This document shows, in pieces, positions 1-6,236 of a stretch of 6,302 nucleotides of DNA. The position numbers and the translations under genes were made by a program. A model generated the notes under the pieces. It did no database searches. It worked only from the letters and a program-made list of their open reading frames with translations, and was not told where the DNA came from. The stretch is from the NCBI GenBank assembly GCA_000434475.1, contig FR879464.1, positions 1 to 6,302 on the forward strand, written 5' to 3'. Numbering within the stretch: position 1 is the stretch's first letter; each line of letters begins with the position of its first letter. The DNA comes from Dialister sp. CAG:486. Its GTDB lineage: Bacteria > Bacillota > Negativicutes > Veillonellales > Dialisteraceae.

Positions 1-165
1 TTCCGGTGCTATATCGATGGAAGCGTAGTCGAGGAAGTTTGCTTTGCCTTCTTCAGCCAGAACTTTGGTGATAGCAGCGGTCAGGGTCGTTTTACCATGA
101 TCGACGTGGCCGATGGTGCCGATGTTAACATGCGGCTTGGTTCTTTCGTAATGAGCTTTTGCCAT
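1..165 (-). CDS. tuf: Elongation factor Tu, N-terminal 55 residues (cut by window edge)
   Basis: EF-Tu is the GTPase that carries aminoacyl-tRNA to the ribosomal A site. The visible part starts [19 protein letters not shown], the canonical EF-Tu N-terminus. The P-loop GHVDHGKT lies at residues 19-26, followed by the helix reaching [14 protein letters not shown], just before the switch I region. The remaining four-fifths or so of the protein lies left of the window. The ATG start at 163-165 has an AAGGAG SD at 174-179 on the minus strand, 8 nt away. It follows fusA by 23 nt with no terminator or clear promoter between them, so it is the distal gene of the str operon. A second tuf copy elsewhere cannot be assessed here. 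The identification is certain; only its completeness is unknown. Confidence 0.97.
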   Translation of the reverse strand, partial: MAKAHYERTKPHVNIGTIGHVDHGKTTLTAAITKVLAEEGKANFLDYASIDIAPE

Positions 166-188
166 TTTGAGGTCTCCTTAATAAAATT

Positions 189-2267
189 TTATTTCTTTCC
201 GAGTCTTTCTTCAGTGATCTGCTGAGAAATAGCTTTCGGAACTTCTTCATAATGATCGAAGGTCATGGTGAAGGTGCCGCGGCCCTGGGTAGAGCTGCGC
301 AGGCCGGTCGCATAGCCGAACATTTCGGACAGCGGAACGAAGCCTTTGATTCTGGATTCGCCGTTTTCGGTTTCCATGCCTTCGATACGTCCACGACGGG
401 AGTTCAGGCCGCCGATAACGTCGCCCATGTATTCTTCCGGTACGTCTACTTCGACTGCCATGTATGGTTCGAGGAGAACTGGGTCAGCTTTCTTCGCACC
501 ATCTTTGAATGCCATGGAGCCTGCGACTTTGAAGGCCATTTCGGAGGAGTCGACATCATGATAGGAACCATCATAAACGGTAACTTTGATGTCTACCATC
601 GGATAGCCAGCAACAACGCCGTCTTCCATAGCTGCTTCTACGCCGGTCTGGATTGGGTTGATGAATTCTTTCGGAATAACGCCGCCAACGACAGCATTTT
701 CGAATTCGAAGCCTTTGCCCGGTTCCATCGGTTCAAGACGCAGCCAGCAGTGACCGTACTGGCCGTGGCCGCCGGTCTGACGGATGAACTTACCTTCGGA
801 TTCAACGGATTTACGGATGGTTTCACGGTAAGCGACCTGCGGTTTGCCTACGGTGCAGTCCACGTTAAATTCACGTCTCATACGATCGACGATGATGTCG
901 AGGTGAAGTTCGCCCATGCCGGAGATGATGGTCTGGTTGGATTCCGGATCAGTGTGTACTTTGAAGGTCGGATCTTCTTCTGCCAGTCTCTGAAGAGCAT
1001 TGCCCATCTTTTCCTGGTCAGCTTTGGTCTTTGGTTCAACAGCAACGGAAATGACCGGATCCGGGAATTCCATCTTTTCGAGGATGATCGGATGATCTAC
1101 ATCGCAGAGGGTATCGCCGGTGGTGACATCCTTGAAGCCGACTGCTGCAGCGATATCGCCGGAGTAAGCGCAGTCGATTTCCTTACGATGGTTTGCATGC
1201 ATCTGAAGGATACGGCCAACGCGTTCTTTCTTTCCTTTGGTGGAGTTCAGAACGTAGGTGCCCTGGTTCATGATACCGGAGTATACACGGAAGAATGCCA
1301 GTTTACCAACGAATGGGTCAGCCATGATCTTGAATGCGAGCGATGCCATTGGTGCGCTGTCAGAGGCTTCGCGGGTGACTTCCTCGCCGTCAAGGGTGGT
1401 ACCTTTGACCGGAGGAACATCCAGCGGAGATGGCAGGTAGTCAAGGACAGCATCGAGCAGCATCTGGATGCCTTTGTTCTTGTATGCGGAACCGCAGAAT
1501 ACAGGGAACAGTTTGCAGTCCAATACCTGCTGACGGAGGGAAGCTTTGACTTCTTCCAAAGTCAGTTCCTGGCCGTCCAGGTATTTTTCCATCAGTTCAT
1601 CACTGCCTTCAGCAGCGGTTTCGATGATCTTTTCACGAAGTTCTTCTACTTCATCAGCGAGTTCAGCTGGTACGTCTTCGACATGGTACTGTTTGCCATC
1701 GTCGCTGTCGTAGATTTCAGCCTGTCTGGTCAGCAGGTCAACGATACCGGTGAAGGTATCCTGAGCGCCGATCGGGAGCTGCATTGGAATAGCTCTTGCA
1801 TGGAGGCGGGTATCCATGGTTTTTACCGCATGGAGGAAATCAGCACCGACGGTATCCATCTTGTTGATGAATGCAATACGCGGTACATGATAGTGGTCTG
1901 CCTGTCTCCAAACGGTTTCAGACTGGGTCTGAACGCCGTCTTTCGCACTGAATACTGCTACGGAGCCATCGAGTACGCGCAGAGAACGTTCAACTTCTAC
2001 AGTGAAGTCTACGTGCCCTGGGGTATCGATGATGTTTACGCGGTAGCCTTTCCAGTGGCAGGTGGTAGCAGCGGAGGTAATGGTAATACCACGTTCCTGT
2101 TCCTGTTCCATCCAGTCCATGGTAGCAGCGCCATCGTGAACTTCACCGATCTTATGGTTTACACCGGTATAATACAGGATACGTTCCGTGGTTGTGGTTT
2201 TACCTGCATCGATGTGCGCCATGATGCCGATGTTTCTTGTTTTTTCAAGCGGAAATTCTCTGCCCAC
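189..2267 (-). CDS. fusA: Elongation factor G
   Basis: EF-G is the cytoplasmic GTPase that drives tRNA-mRNA translocation and, with RRF, ribosome recycling. The 692-residue product matches the usual bacterial length. G-domain motifs are all present: AHIDAGKT (17-24), switch I RGITI (59-63), DTPGH (81-85, with catalytic His85), NKMD (135-138) and GSA (259-261). Domain II spans about 290-400 and domain III follows, with GMGELHLDI (450-458). Domain IV contains GGHGQYG (499-505) and the tip loop YHDVDSS (569-575, His570). The C-terminal domain V begins near 600 ([15 protein letters not shown]). Translation starts at GTG (2265-2267), with a TAAGGAG SD about 8 nt upstream and no better ATG nearby. 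It lies 21 nt after rpsG and 23 nt before tuf, inside one operon. Some positions differ from the usual EF-G consensus (Ser107, Lys109, Asp110, Thr114, Gly655, Ser659). The SAKDGVQ stretch recalls Tet(M)-type factors, but overall length, QSETVWRQ and operon context fit the housekeeping EF-G. Confidence 0.98.
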   Translation of the reverse strand: MGREFPLEKTRNIGIMAHIDAGKTTTTERILYYTGVNHKIGEVHDGAATMDWMEQEQERGITITSAATTCHWKGYRVNIIDTPGHVDFTVEVERSLRVLDGSVAVFSAKDGVQTQSETVWRQADHYHVPRIAFINKMDTVGADFLHAVKTMDTRLHARAIPMQLPIGAQDTFTGIVDLLTRQAEIYDSDDGKQYHVEDVPAELADEVEELREKIIETAAEGSDELMEKYLDGQELTLEEVKASLRQQVLDCKLFPVFCGSAYKNKGIQMLLDAVLDYLPSPLDVPPVKGTTLDGEEVTREASDSAPMASLAFKIMADPFVGKLAFFRVYSGIMNQGTYVLNSTKGKKERVGRILQMHANHRKEIDCAYSGDIAAAVGFKDVTTGDTLCDVDHPIILEKMEFPDPVISVAVEPKTKADQEKMGNALQRLAEEDPTFKVHTDPESNQTIISGMGELHLDIIVDRMRREFNVDCTVGKPQVAYRETIRKSVESEGKFIRQTGGHGQYGHCWLRLEPMEPGKGFEFENAVVGGVIPKEFINPIQTGVEAAMEDGVVAGYPMVDIKVTVYDGSYHDVDSSEMAFKVAGSMAFKDGAKKADPVLLEPYMAVEVDVPEEYMGDVIGGLNSRRGRIEGMETENGESRIKGFVPLSEMFGYATGLRSSTQGRGTFTMTFDHYEEVPKAISQQITEERLGKK

Positions 2268-2288
2268 GATTTTTTCTCCTTATTAAAA

Positions 2289-2783
<495 letters not shown>

Positions 2784-2819
2784 TTAGTTGATCACATAAA
2801 ACTTGGTTGACAGGAAATC

Positions 2820-3194
2820 TTATTTCTTGTCTTTCTTAGCACCGTATTTGGAACGGGACTGCTGACGTCCAGATACACCTACGGTATCGAGAGCGCCACG
2901 GATGATGTGGTAACGAACACCTGGAAGATCCTTAACACGGCCGCCTCTGATGAGGACTACGCTATGTTCCTGCAGGTTGTGGCCTTCACCAGGAATGTAA
3001 GCAGAAACTTCGATTCCGTTGGTCAGGCGTACACGAGCTACTTTACGAAGAGCGGAGTTTGGCTTTTTCGGGGTAGCGGTGTAAACTCTTGTGCAGACAC
3101 CACGTTTCTGTGGGGACTGTTTCAGAGCCGGGGTCTTCGCTTTGACTGCCAGGGTCTGGCGGCCTTTACGAACCAGCTGATTGATTGTCGGCAA
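2820..3194 (-). CDS. rpsL: 30S ribosomal protein S12, TTG start
   Basis: S12 sits at the 30S decoding centre and controls tRNA-selection fidelity. Started at TTG (3192-3194), the protein is 124 residues and begins [12 protein letters not shown], exactly the family N-terminus and length. Recognisable segments are [22 protein letters not shown] (Lys43), [21 protein letters not shown] (Lys88, Asp89) and ARSKYG-like QSRSKYG near the end. Lys43 and Lys88 are the wild-type residues at the classic streptomycin-resistance positions. Asp89 is the residue that RimO methylthiolates in some bacteria. An in-frame GTG lies 9 nt upstream (3201-3203), but its bases are the last three of the SD match AAGGAGGTG (3201-3209). 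It therefore cannot comfortably serve as the start, whereas TTG is 8 nt from the SD core. The 99 nt before it, back to the YbxF-like gene, holds a hairpin. Confidence 0.97.
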   Translation of the reverse strand: MPTINQLVRKGRQTLAVKAKTPALKQSPQKRGVCTRVYTATPKKPNSALRKVARVRLTNGIEVSAYIPGEGHNLQEHSVVLIRGGRVKDLPGVRYHIIRGALDTVGVSGRQQSRSKYGAKKDKK

Positions 3195-3200
3195 AATGGG

Positions 3201-3209
3201 CACCTCCTT
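3201..3209 (-). promoter_or_regulatory. rpsL Shine-Dalgarno that decides the start codon
   Basis: The minus strand reads AAGGAGGTG here, a nine-base perfect complement to the 16S anti-SD. The spacing from AGGAGG to TTG at 3192-3194 is 8 nt. The final GTG of this match is also the first codon of a longer in-frame reading (adding three residues before the S12 N-terminus), which would put the initiator inside the SD. This favours the TTG start. Confidence 0.88.
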
Positions 3210-3233
3210 TCTATAAGGGTAAATTTATAATTG

Positions 3234-3260
3234 ATCCAATAAGGCATAGCCTTGCTGGAT
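3234..3260 (-). promoter_or_regulatory. Intercistronic hairpin in the ybxF-rpsL spacer
   Basis: On the minus-strand RNA, six bases (AUCCAG) pair with UUGGAU (including one G-U). After a C-A mismatch, AAGGC pairs with GCCUU around a three-base UAU loop. The 12-level stem stands about 25 nt upstream of the rpsL SD. The downstream sequence is CAAUUAUAAAUUU with no run of U, so it is not an intrinsic terminator. It could be a ribosomal-protein binding site, a processing site or an mRNA stabiliser. Function is inferred from position only. Confidence 0.5.
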
Positions 3261-3293
3261 ATTACCGGGGATCTTTGAGAAACGCGGATGAGA

Positions 3294-3545
3294 TCAGCGT
3301 TTCTTGAGGACAGCGGCAGCAGCGGCTTTCACTTTGATGCCACACGCGCGGCCGATCTCCTTCTTGGTAAATTCCTGAATGGCGGGAATGTCTGACGCCT
3401 GACACGCAGAAAGGAGCGGAGCAGAGATCCGTTCATCACAGTCTGAAGCGATAAATACAGCAGAGGCTTCCCTCTTCTCGATCGCTCGTTCTGTTTCCTT
3501 CATTCCTACTACAAAGTCCGAATCTTTCAATTCTTCCAGTGTCAT
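3294..3545 (-). CDS. ybxF: L7Ae/L30e-family RNA-binding protein (YbxF-like)
   Basis: This small protein of 83 residues belongs to the L7Ae/L30e/S12e/Gadd45 fold, whose Firmicutes members (YbxF, YlxQ) bind kink-turn RNA and associate with ribosomes. Evidence is the length (B. subtilis YbxF is about 82) and the N-terminal VVGMKETERAIEKREA helix region, which corresponds to the K-turn-contacting G-x-K-x-x-x-A-I segment. Further support comes from the central strand AVFIASDCD and the family C-terminal block KKEIGRACGIKVKAAAAAVL. The gene position immediately before rpsL is also that of ybxF. The ATG start (3543-3545) has an AGGTGAG SD at 3551-3557, 5 nt away. It is the first gene of the str transcript here, about 40 nt from the predicted transcription start at 3585. 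In B. subtilis rpoC precedes this gene; here the next upstream gene is an unrelated LOG-family gene. The precise cellular role of YbxF is not well defined. Confidence 0.88.
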   Translation of the reverse strand: MTLEELKDSDFVVGMKETERAIEKREASAVFIASDCDERISAPLLSACQASDIPAIQEFTKKEIGRACGIKVKAAAAAVLKKR

Positions 3546-3591
3546 ACGTTCTCACCTGCTTTTCAGCACACTAAATCCACGCAACATTGGA

Positions 3592-3620
3592 ATTATATCA
3601 TTGAAGGCCTCCGATGTCAA
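3592..3620 (-). promoter_or_regulatory. Perfect-consensus vegetative promoter of the str operon
   Basis: On the minus strand a TTGACA -35 box (3615-3620) is followed by exactly 17 nt (3598-3614) and a TATAAT -10 box (3592-3597), matching 12 of 12 consensus bases at ideal spacing. The sequence upstream (about 3621-3645) is A/T-rich with short A-tracts, like an UP element. The predicted transcription start is near 3585, giving a leader of about 40 nt before the YbxF-like start. This makes the operon independent of upstream readthrough. Confidence 0.92.
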
Positions 3621-3681
3621 TAATTTTTATCCTATTTTCCTTAGTGTTTATGGGCAACTTTTTTACCACGTTCCCGTGCGT

Positions 3682-3715
3682 ATCACAATGCATTATTTTT
3701 ATACTTTTTTGTGAT
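3682..3715. repeat. Inverted repeat ATCACAA-N20-TTGTGAT
   Basis: Two perfect 7-base arms (3682-3688 and 3709-3715) flank an AT-rich 20-base centre. The repeat centre lies about 110 nt upstream of the predicted str transcription start. Two-turn spacing between arms would suit a dimeric DNA-binding protein, but one such pair in an AT-rich stretch could arise by chance. No regulator can be named. Confidence 0.35.
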
Positions 3716-3734
3716 TGTTCATGCAGAAATGGAT

Positions 3735-3894
3735 GGGGCAAGGTCAGCCCCTAGTCGCGTGCGAAAGAGCCTCAAAGGGGTTGGTGCGGCGCTTCAAATC
3801 ATGGAAACGCCGCAGAGTTTTATATAAGCCACCAGCAAACTTGCATATACAAACCAAGGGTATGGAGGCGCTTTATGAATGGTGCGCCGCCTCC
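3735..3894. repeat. GC-rich structured intergenic element with three hairpins
   Basis: The spacer between the LOG gene and the str promoter holds three consecutive stem-loops in an otherwise AT-rich neighbourhood. Stem one pairs GGGGC (3735-3739) with GCCCC (3747-3751). Stem two pairs TGCGGCG (3785-3791) with CGCCGCA (3808-3814), plus TTC/GAA after one mismatch. Stem three pairs GGAGGCG (3864-3870) with CGCCTCC (3888-3894). Stems two and three share GGCGCTT and CGCCGC blocks around an ATGG-containing loop, as if related. No flanking U-tract makes any of them a classic terminator. Candidates are a dispersed palindromic element, a small RNA, or a Rho-type or weak end signal for the LOG transcript. 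The hairpins are visible; the function is unknown. Confidence 0.45.
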
Positions 3895-3902
3895 AACACG
3901 CC

Positions 3903-4466
3903 TCACTGCTTCGTTTTCATTTTTAAAATCCCCATCACTTCCTCCATCGTCTCTGCGACATGGAGATTTCCCCACTCTGATGGCTCAATGAATCCCGCCT
4001 CTTCCCACGTTTTTATCTGCGCGAGAAGACCATCATAGATGTGTTCGATATTGCAAATGATGATGGGCGGCTGCGCGAAGGGATCCCCATAAATATGACG
4101 CTGGTTCGCTGTATCCGCCAATTCTTCAAGCGTACCGATACCGCCGGGGAGAATGATGAACGCATCCCCCATTTCGATCATCCTCTGCTTGCGAACAGTC
4201 ATGTCAGGCACCTCAATGAGCGCGGTCAGGCCGCGGTGCGCCTGTTCCTTCGCGATGAACACCTCGGGAATGATGCCTGTCACTTCTCCGCCTGCTGCCA
4301 TCGCCGCGTCCGCACAGATGCCCATGAGACCGACCGTGCCGCCGCCGTAGATCATACGGAAATGATTCTTTCCCAATGCCTCTCCCAGCTCGCCCGCAAA
4401 GGCCGCGTAGGCAGGATCATTTCCGAAATGGGAGCCGCAGTAAACGACTACATTCTTATATGTCAT
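3903..4466 (-). CDS. LOG-family protein (nucleoside 5'-monophosphate phosphoribohydrolase)
   Basis: LOG proteins (TIGR00730 group, formerly 'putative lysine decarboxylase') hydrolyse nucleoside or cytokinin 5'-monophosphates to free base and ribose 5-phosphate. They act in the cytosol on a Rossmann-like fold. The 187-residue product shows the N-terminal strand VVVYCGSHFG, the nucleotide-binding GGGTVGLMG (41-49) and the signature PGGIGTLEE (107-115) with its acidic residue. Upstream of the signature lies MTVRKQRM (89-96), supplying the family arginine. After the signature, NQRHIYGDPF replaces the more usual W-Q-L-G-type stretch, so it is a somewhat divergent member. I chose the ATG at 4464-4466 because it has an AAGGAGG SD (4474-4480) 7 nt away. 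The in-frame ATG 30 nt upstream has no SD and lies upstream of the -10 box. The substrate cannot be set from sequence. It is probably monocistronic, and no convincing terminator follows it. Confidence 0.88.
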   Translation of the reverse strand: MTYKNVVVYCGSHFGNDPAYAAFAGELGEALGKNHFRMIYGGGTVGLMGICADAAMAAGGEVTGIIPEVFIAKEQAHRGLTALIEVPDMTVRKQRMIEMGDAFIILPGGIGTLEELADTANQRHIYGDPFAQPPIIICNIEHIYDGLLAQIKTWEEAGFIEPSEWGNLHVAETMEEVMGILKMKTKQ

Positions 4467-4486
4467 GTGTATGCCTCCTTTTCTGT

Positions 4487-4516
4487 ATTGTAGCATAATG
4501 GCTTCTAAAGGTTCAA
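4487..4516 (-). promoter_or_regulatory. Promoter of the LOG-family gene
   Basis: The minus strand carries TTGAAC (4511-4516), an 18-nt spacer and TACAAT (4487-4492). TGC directly before the -10 box forms an extended -10. The transcription start would be near 4480, leaving a very short leader of about 14 nt that begins at the SD. This supports the ATG start at 4466 over the upstream in-frame ATG. Confidence 0.6.
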
Positions 4517-4562
4517 AAGGTTTCGCGGGTCCGCTTTGGGTGAATGCCGCAGCGCTTCTCTC

Positions 4563-4598
4563 TCCAATAAAAAACGCTCTCCCGACGGAGAGCGTTTT
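4563..4598 (-). terminator. Intrinsic terminator of nhaA
   Basis: A perfect 12-bp stem, AAAACGCTCTCC (4571-4582) with GGAGAGCGTTTT (4587-4598), closes a CGAC/GTCG tetraloop. On the minus strand it runs into six T residues followed by ATTGG; on the plus strand the T run is only four and interrupted. It lies 36 nt after the nhaA stop codon, so it ends nhaA transcription and insulates the LOG gene. Confidence 0.92.
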
Positions 4599-4634
4599 AC
4601 TTATAAAAGCGCAGATACCGCCAACGGATCTGGC

Positions 4635-5834
4635 TTAAGTCCTGTTTCCCTGCTTCCTGTCTTCACTGATTTTGAATACGAACGATCCGACAAGGCCTGA
4701 GAGGATGGAGGCCGTCACGATCGCTGCCTTCGCAGAGGTGAGCTCTGCGGGATCGGAGAAGGAGAGCGAAGCGAGGAAGATAGACATCGTGAAGCCGATG
4801 CCTGCCAGAATGCTTGCGCCCAGGTAGTGCATCCACTTGGCCCCTTCCGGTTTTTTGGCAATGCCAAGCTTCACCATCAGGAAAACGGTCGTGAAAATAC
4901 CGAGAGGCTTTCCCAGAAAGAGTCCGGCGATGATGCCAAGACCGATCGGGGAAGCGAGGGAGGCAAAGCTTTCGCTCGTCATCGAAATACCGGCATTCCC
5001 GAGTGCAAAGATCGGCATGATAAGGAAGGCCGACCAGGGGGACAGCTTATGTTCCCACAGGTGCAGCGGATGGGAGTGCTGGGTATTTTCCGTGCCGGCC
5101 GGGATCAAAAAGCCTGTCAATACGCCTGCGACAGTCGGGTGAATGCCCGCCTGATAGAAAGCATACCAGGTCAGTACGCCGCCCAAGACATAGGGCAGCG
5201 GATGATGAACATTTCTCCAGGAGAAGAGTGCCATCAGCATGAGCACCGCAAGGCCTGCGCCGAGCGCGGTCCAGTGGAGCTGCGTGCTGTAGAAAAGGGC
5301 AATGACGACGATCCCGCCCAGATCATCCACGATCGCAAGTGCCGTCAGGAAGACGATCACACTTCTTGGCACACGCTTGGCTGCAAAGGCAAGCACGCCC
5401 AGCGAAAAGGCGATGTCGGTCGACATGGGGATCGCCCAGCCCTGCGCGGTGGGCCCACCCATATTGAAAAGGCTGTAGAGCGCCGCCGGTATCAGCATAC
5501 CGCCGACCGCTGCCGCAATAGGGAGCAGGGTCGCAGAGAGTGATTTCAGCTCGCCGAAAAGAAATTCCCTTTTGATCTCCATCCCGACGACAAGGAAAAA
5601 GATCGCCATCAGGCCGTCATTCACCCAGTGCAGGAGTGACATGTCCGGCAGCAGCGGCAGATCTACGAAGAGGTGCAGTGCATGCTCATAGGTCTCCGCC
5701 ATCGGCGAATTGGCCAGCACCATCGCGATGATCGTCGCGAGCATCAGGAGCAGACTGCCTGCAGACTCCTGCCTGATAAATTCAGCACAGGCACTATTCA
5801 GCTGGTTCATTCGGTACTTCGTATAGTCAATCAT
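4635..5834 (-). CDS. nhaA: Na+/H+ antiporter NhaA
   Basis: NhaA is an inner-membrane electrogenic antiporter (two H+ in, one Na+ or Li+ out) for sodium and alkaline-pH homeostasis. The 399-residue protein (E. coli 388) has about 12 hydrophobic segments. It keeps STDIAFSLGVLA with Asp140 (E. coli Asp133) and ALAIVDDLGGIVVIALFY with Asp170-Asp171, the ion-binding pair (E. coli Asp163-Asp164). It also has FLGKPLGIF with Lys309 (E. coli Lys300), AGIHPTVAGVLTGF with His232 (E. coli pH-response His225), and the C-terminal GIGFTMSIFLASLSF. The N-terminus also matches (EFIRQESAGSLLL, VGMEIKREFLFGEL). I place the start at ATG 5832-5834, which has a GGGAG SD at 5843-5847 with 8-nt spacing. A GTG 15 nt upstream lacks an SD and lies next to that SD. 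The gene is monocistronic with its own likely promoter and a strong terminator. All key residues are intact, so the product should be functional. Confidence 0.97.
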   Translation of the reverse strand: MIDYTKYRMNQLNSACAEFIRQESAGSLLLMLATIIAMVLANSPMAETYEHALHLFVDLPLLPDMSLLHWVNDGLMAIFFLVVGMEIKREFLFGELKSLSATLLPIAAAVGGMLIPAALYSLFNMGGPTAQGWAIPMSTDIAFSLGVLAFAAKRVPRSVIVFLTALAIVDDLGGIVVIALFYSTQLHWTALGAGLAVLMLMALFSWRNVHHPLPYVLGGVLTWYAFYQAGIHPTVAGVLTGFLIPAGTENTQHSHPLHLWEHKLSPWSAFLIMPIFALGNAGISMTSESFASLASPIGLGIIAGLFLGKPLGIFTTVFLMVKLGIAKKPEGAKWMHYLGASILAGIGFTMSIFLASLSFSDPAELTSAKAAIVTASILSGLVGSFVFKISEDRKQGNRT

Positions 5835-5870
5835 CGTTTCATCTCCCACTTCATAGATATAAATTTATTT

Positions 5871-5915
5871 CATGTATTTTGCATGCATTGTAGTGCATGT
5901 TTTTCATTATACATG
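5871..5915. repeat. Nested CATG palindromes over the nhaA promoter and leader
   Basis: CATGTA (5871-5876) mirrors TACATG (5910-5915). Inside them CATGCA (5882-5887) mirrors TGCATG (5894-5899) across six bases. TGCATGCA at 5880-5887 is itself palindromic. The set spans the -10 box, start site and early leader, a place typical of operators or of a short 5' stem. It lies in AT-rich sequence, so chance is possible. Confidence 0.4.
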
Positions 5916-5934
5916 ATTTATTATGATATGAAAA
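5906..5934 (-). promoter_or_regulatory. Likely promoter of nhaA
   Basis: A perfect TATAAT -10 box lies at 5906-5911 on the minus strand. A 4-of-6 -35 match, TTTTCA, lies at 5929-5934 with 17-nt spacing. The start would be near 5899, about 65 nt before the ATG, and the leader begins with CATGCA/TGCATG palindromic sequence. The weak -35 box would allow regulation. No regulator is identified. Confidence 0.5.
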
Positions 5935-5982
5935 GAGGGAATTTTAACTTTTTTCATCTTTCTGGAAATGAAAATGGCATCC

Positions 5983-6014
5983 AAAAAGCACCCTTGCTAT
6001 TGCAAGAGTGCTTT
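5983..6014 (-). terminator. Intrinsic terminator of the tRNA transcript
   Basis: The minus-strand RNA forms a 13-bp stem (6002-6014 with 5985-5997) around an AAUA loop, ending GUGCUUUUUGG. One pair is U-G on the minus RNA but would be a C-A mismatch on the plus RNA, and the U run is on the minus side. Both points show that it serves leftward transcription. It starts 4 nt past the Arg tRNA CCA end. Confidence 0.88.
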
Positions 6015-6018
6015 GTCT

Positions 6019-6095
6019 TGGTGACCCAGGAGAGATTCGAACTCACGACCCACCGCTTAGAAGGCGGTTGCTCTATCCAACTGAGCTACTGAGCC
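6019..6095 (-). tRNA. tRNA-Arg, anticodon TCT
   Basis: This 77-nt cloverleaf has acceptor arms GGCTCAG and CTGGGTC, discriminator A and encoded CCA. The D arm is GCTC/GAGC. The anticodon stem ACCGC/GCGGT encloses loop CTTCTAA, giving anticodon TCT, which reads AGA (and AGG). The T arm GTGAG-TTCGAAT-CTCTC has a T-T opposition at its second pair. It lies 3 nt after tRNA-Pro and was transcribed with it. Confidence 0.96.
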
Positions 6096-6098
6096 ATA

Positions 6099-6174
6099 TG
6101 GTCGGGGCAGCCGGACTCGAACTGGCGACCCCCTGCTCCCAAAGCAGGTGCGCTACCAACTGCGCTATGCCCCG
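6099..6174 (-). tRNA. tRNA-Pro, anticodon TGG
   Basis: This 76-nt cloverleaf has acceptor arms CGGGGCA and TGCCCCG, discriminator A and encoded CCA. The D stem is GCGC/GCGC. The anticodon stem CCTGC/GCAGG encloses loop TTTGGGA, so the anticodon is TGG, which can read all four proline codons with wobble. The T arm GCCAG-TTCGAGT-CCGGC has an A-C opposition next to the innermost pair. It is the first gene of a two-tRNA transcript. Confidence 0.96.
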
Positions 6175-6186
6175 TTACGATTAAAT

Positions 6187-6215
6187 ATTATATAGTATGA
6201 GGGAACGTAAGTCAA
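6187..6215 (-). promoter_or_regulatory. Promoter of the tRNA-Pro/tRNA-Arg pair
   Basis: TTGACT (6210-6215), a 17-nt spacer and TATAAT (6187-6192) match 11 of 12 consensus bases on the minus strand. The predicted start near 6180 lies about 6 nt before the mature tRNA-Pro 5' end. A/T-rich sequence further upstream (AAAATTTTC on the minus strand) may act as an UP element. Confidence 0.88.
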
Positions 6216-6236
6216 GAAGAAAATTTTAGAGGTACA

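Noticed and set aside
180..193. 14-base perfect AT palindrome (AATAAAATTTTATT) over the fusA stop
   Set aside because: It is made only of A and T, overlaps the coding end and the tuf SD region, has no GC stem, and is likely chance.
3546..3591. Kink-turn for autoregulation in the ybxF leader
   Set aside because: Only a 4-bp TGCT/AGCA stem with a GAAA loop is visible before the SD. The three-nucleotide bulge followed by tandem G-A pairs needed for a kink-turn is not clearly present.
3744..3866. About 40-codon minus-strand frame containing LRRFHDLKRRTNPFEA and ending at TGA 3744-3746
   Set aside because: It has no start codon or SD, and it is probably an incidental translation of the hairpin-rich element. 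It may be worth searching only as a repeat marker.
3864..3894. Intrinsic terminator for the LOG gene
   Set aside because: The stem is GC-rich and well placed, but on the minus strand it is followed by ATACCCTTGG rather than a T run.
3715..4038. 107-codon plus-strand frame running from the spacer into the LOG gene
   Set aside because: It has no SD or promoter and overlaps the conserved LOG C-terminus antisense. The spacer part is better explained as structured DNA.
4827..5543. 238-codon plus-strand frame opposite nhaA
   Set aside because: NhaA is fully conserved on the minus strand. The plus frame is low-complexity Arg/His/Gly/Glu-rich, as expected from an antisense membrane-protein frame.
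5832..5855. Short leader peptide MKWEMKR whose TGA overlaps the nhaA ATG
   Set aside because: It has no SD of its own and is only seven codons, so the overlap is probably incidental to the nhaA SD region.
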